From assembly GCF_900113065.1 (NCBI RefSeq), contig NZ_FOOA01000002.1, positions 62,001 to 126,000 on the forward strand: DNA of 64,000 bases, read 5' to 3'. The notes below the pieces were generated by a model. The model saw only the letters and a list, made by a program, of their open reading frames with translations. It searched no databases and was not told where the DNA came from. The number at the start of each line of letters is the position of its first letter. Position 1 is the first letter of the stretch. Made by a program: the position numbers and the translations under genes. This DNA is from Aureimonas phyllosphaerae (lineage in GTDB: Bacteria > Pseudomonadota > Alphaproteobacteria > Rhizobiales > Rhizobiaceae). Of this stretch, positions 62,658 through 64,000 are shown piece by piece.

Positions 62658-63665
62658 ATGAAGCATCTCTTGGCATCGACCGTTCTTGCGCTGGCGTTCA
62701 GTTCGGTGGGCACCCTCGCCGCTCACGCCGCGGGTGACTGCAGCGAGGTCACCGTGGCTGCGATGAACTGGCAGAGCGCCGAAGTGCTCGCCAGCCTCGA
62801 CAAAATCATCCTGGAAAATGGCTACGGCTGCGAAGTCTCGATCATTTCGGGGGATACCGTGCCGACCCTGACGTCGATGGCCGAGCGAGGTCAGCCGGAT
62901 ATCGCCCCGGAAGGCTGGGTCGATCTTGTGCCCGAGGTCATCAACCGCGGTCTGGCCGAGAAGAAGCTCGTCGCCACCGGTCACGCCCTGTCCGACGGCG
63001 CGCAGCAAGGGTGGTTCATCCCGAAATACGTCGCGGACGCCCATCCCGACATCAAGACCATCGGCGATGCGCTGAAGCACCCGGAACTCTTCCCGAACCC
63101 GGAGGACTCCAGCAAGGGTGCCGTCTTCAACGGACCGCAGGGATGGGGCGGCACGGTCGTCACCGCGCAGTTCTTCAAGGCTTACGATGCCGCCAACAAG
63201 GGCTTCACGCTGGTCGACACCGGCTCGTCCGCCGGTCTCGACGGATCGATCGCCCGCGCCAACGAGAACAAGCAGGGCTGGCTCGGCTATTACTGGGCCC
63301 CGACTGCGATCCTGGGACGCTATCCGATGGTTCGCCTCGGCTTCGATGCCCCGCACGATGCCGCGGAATGGAAGCGCTGCAACTCCAACGCCGACTGCCC
63401 CGATCCGAAGCTCAATGAATGGGTGGCCGACAACGTCGATACGGTAGTGACCGCCAAGTTTGCCGAGCGCGCGGGCGAGCCGGTGATGACGTATCTCGGC
63501 AAGCGGTCGTGGTCGAACGCGACGGTCAACGAGCTGCTGGCATGGATGACGGACAACCAGGCCAACGGCGACGATGGCGCGAAGCACTTCCTCGAGACCA
63601 AGAAGGACGTCTGGACGAAGTGGGTCACGCCGGAAGCGGCTTCCAAGATCGAGGCGGCTCTCTGA
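62658..63665 (+). CDS. Glycine betaine/choline-type ABC transporter substrate-binding protein
   Basis: A 335-residue periplasmic OpuAC/ProX-family protein. A signal peptide ends near AHAAGDCSE (cleavage about residue 25). Several tryptophans placed as in betaine-binding aromatic cages are seen: AAMNWQSAE, APEGWVDL, NGPQGWGGT and GYYWAPTAIL. ATG 62658 follows AGGAG. The long upstream leader carries operator-like repeats. Substrate may be glycine betaine, choline or a relative; sequence alone does not decide. Confidence 0.9.
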   Translation: MKHLLASTVLALAFSSVGTLAAHAAGDCSEVTVAAMNWQSAEVLASLDKIILENGYGCEVSIISGDTVPTLTSMAERGQPDIAPEGWVDLVPEVINRGLAEKKLVATGHALSDGAQQGWFIPKYVADAHPDIKTIGDALKHPELFPNPEDSSKGAVFNGPQGWGGTVVTAQFFKAYDAANKGFTLVDTGSSAGLDGSIARANENKQGWLGYYWAPTAILGRYPMVRLGFDAPHDAAEWKRCNSNADCPDPKLNEWVADNVDTVVTAKFAERAGEPVMTYLGKRSWSNATVNELLAWMTDNQANGDDGAKHFLETKKDVWTKWVTPEAASKIEAAL

Positions 63666-63688
63666 CGCTTGATCCAGACCTCCGGTTG

Positions 63689-63713
63689 GCACCCGCGCGA
63701 ATGGCGCGGGTGC
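63689..63713 (+). other. Intercistronic hairpin after the binding-protein gene
   Basis: A perfect 10-bp stem GCACCCGCGC / GCGCGGGTGC with loop GAATG, 24 bp after the stop and 38 bp before the permease. No T-run follows. Such stems commonly stabilise the upstream message so that binding protein outnumbers permease. Confidence 0.6.
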
Positions 63714-63751
63714 TCGGCCGATGATGAGACGAACAGACGACGGGGGACGCG

Positions 63752-64000
63752 ATGGACTGGTTGTGGACCTTTCCGCACATGGACGACAACCATCTGCGAA
63801 TGCTTCGCTCGACCATCGACGATAGCTTTCGCACGTTCACCCGGGCCTGGGGCGATCCCATCCAGGCGCTGTTCGAGCCGCTCCGGATCCTCCTGGTCTG
63901 GATGGAATGGATCATGCTGAACACGCCCTGGCCGGTGATCATCCTGGCCGTCGCCGCCCTCGCCTGGGCGGCAAGCCGCCGTTGGCCCATCGTGATCGGC
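63752..64000 (+). CDS. ABC transporter permease, betaine type (5' part)
   Basis: The first 83 codons of a gene that runs off the right edge. ATG 63752 follows GGGGGA. The N-terminus MDWLWTFPHMDDNHLRMLR, an amphipathic stretch and a first membrane helix (about residues 60-75, PWPVIILAVAALAWAA) match ProW/ChoW-type permeases, which have an N-terminal extension before the transport domain. It is the partner of the preceding binding protein. Confidence 0.8.
   Translation, partial: MDWLWTFPHMDDNHLRMLRSTIDDSFRTFTRAWGDPIQALFEPLRILLVWMEWIMLNTPWPVIILAVAALAWAASRRWPIVIG

Overview
The window is high-GC bacterial chromosome from an alphaproteobacterium, most likely of the order Hyphomicrobiales (Rhizobiales). 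The evidence is a 14-gene nuo operon running into birA, rnj, a DUF1467 gene and proS-lolC-lolD; a short ProS without an editing domain; DivK; DUF983, DUF3572 and DUF1467 proteins; a perfect CtrA-type box; and LexA-type boxes of the GAAC-N7-GAAC class. Codon use is uniform, coding density is high, and I see no phage, insertion sequence or CRISPR array. I cannot name the genus from sequence alone.

Layout. 1-228 is the start of a membrane protein gene reading out of the window. 388-11807 (+) is a tightly packed run: pyrB, a pyrC-like gene, plsY, dprA, topA, rnr, a DUF983 gene, a Nudix hydrolase and an MFS transporter, mostly joined by 4-bp start/stop overlaps. rpmG follows with its own terminator. 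divK (-) stands opposite a DUF3572 gene and a HAD-like gene (+). 14022-40476 is almost entirely minus strand: dnaE, a 27-codon membrane-protein ORF under two LexA-type boxes, lolD, lolC, proS, DUF1467, rnj, birA and nuoN to nuoA. 40774-41331 holds two tRNA-Asp genes and one tRNA-Val. Two neighbouring membrane-protein genes (BcrC-like PAP2 phosphatase and YqaA-like) are each broken by one lesion. 43611-49250 (+) is a seven-gene Mrp cation/proton antiporter operon with ATGA overlaps throughout.

49445-64000 is a methylamine and one-carbon catabolism region. It encodes a dimethylglycine/sarcosine dehydrogenase-like flavoprotein and PurU (-), a divergent GATase1/AraC-type regulator, heterotetrameric sarcosine oxidase (soxBDAG), serine dehydratase, glutathione-independent formaldehyde dehydrogenase, and the first genes of a glycine betaine/choline-type ABC importer. 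Together these would take up betaine-like compounds, strip methyl groups to glycine, oxidise formaldehyde to formate, recycle tetrahydrofolate through PurU and convert serine to pyruvate. The first betaine demethylation step is not in the window.

Two observations stand out. First, a previously unannotated 27-residue single-span membrane protein sits directly behind two tandem LexA-type boxes, an architecture like SOS cell-division inhibitors of the Caulobacter SidA kind. Second, a bipartite element (TTGACGCAAAnnTCCTGTC, then TGTCGCAATGnTACCCC) is shared by the purU and soxB promoters, and the same half-site recurs as a 22-bp tandem repeat ahead of the transporter, which suggests one regulon under the local AraC-type regulator.
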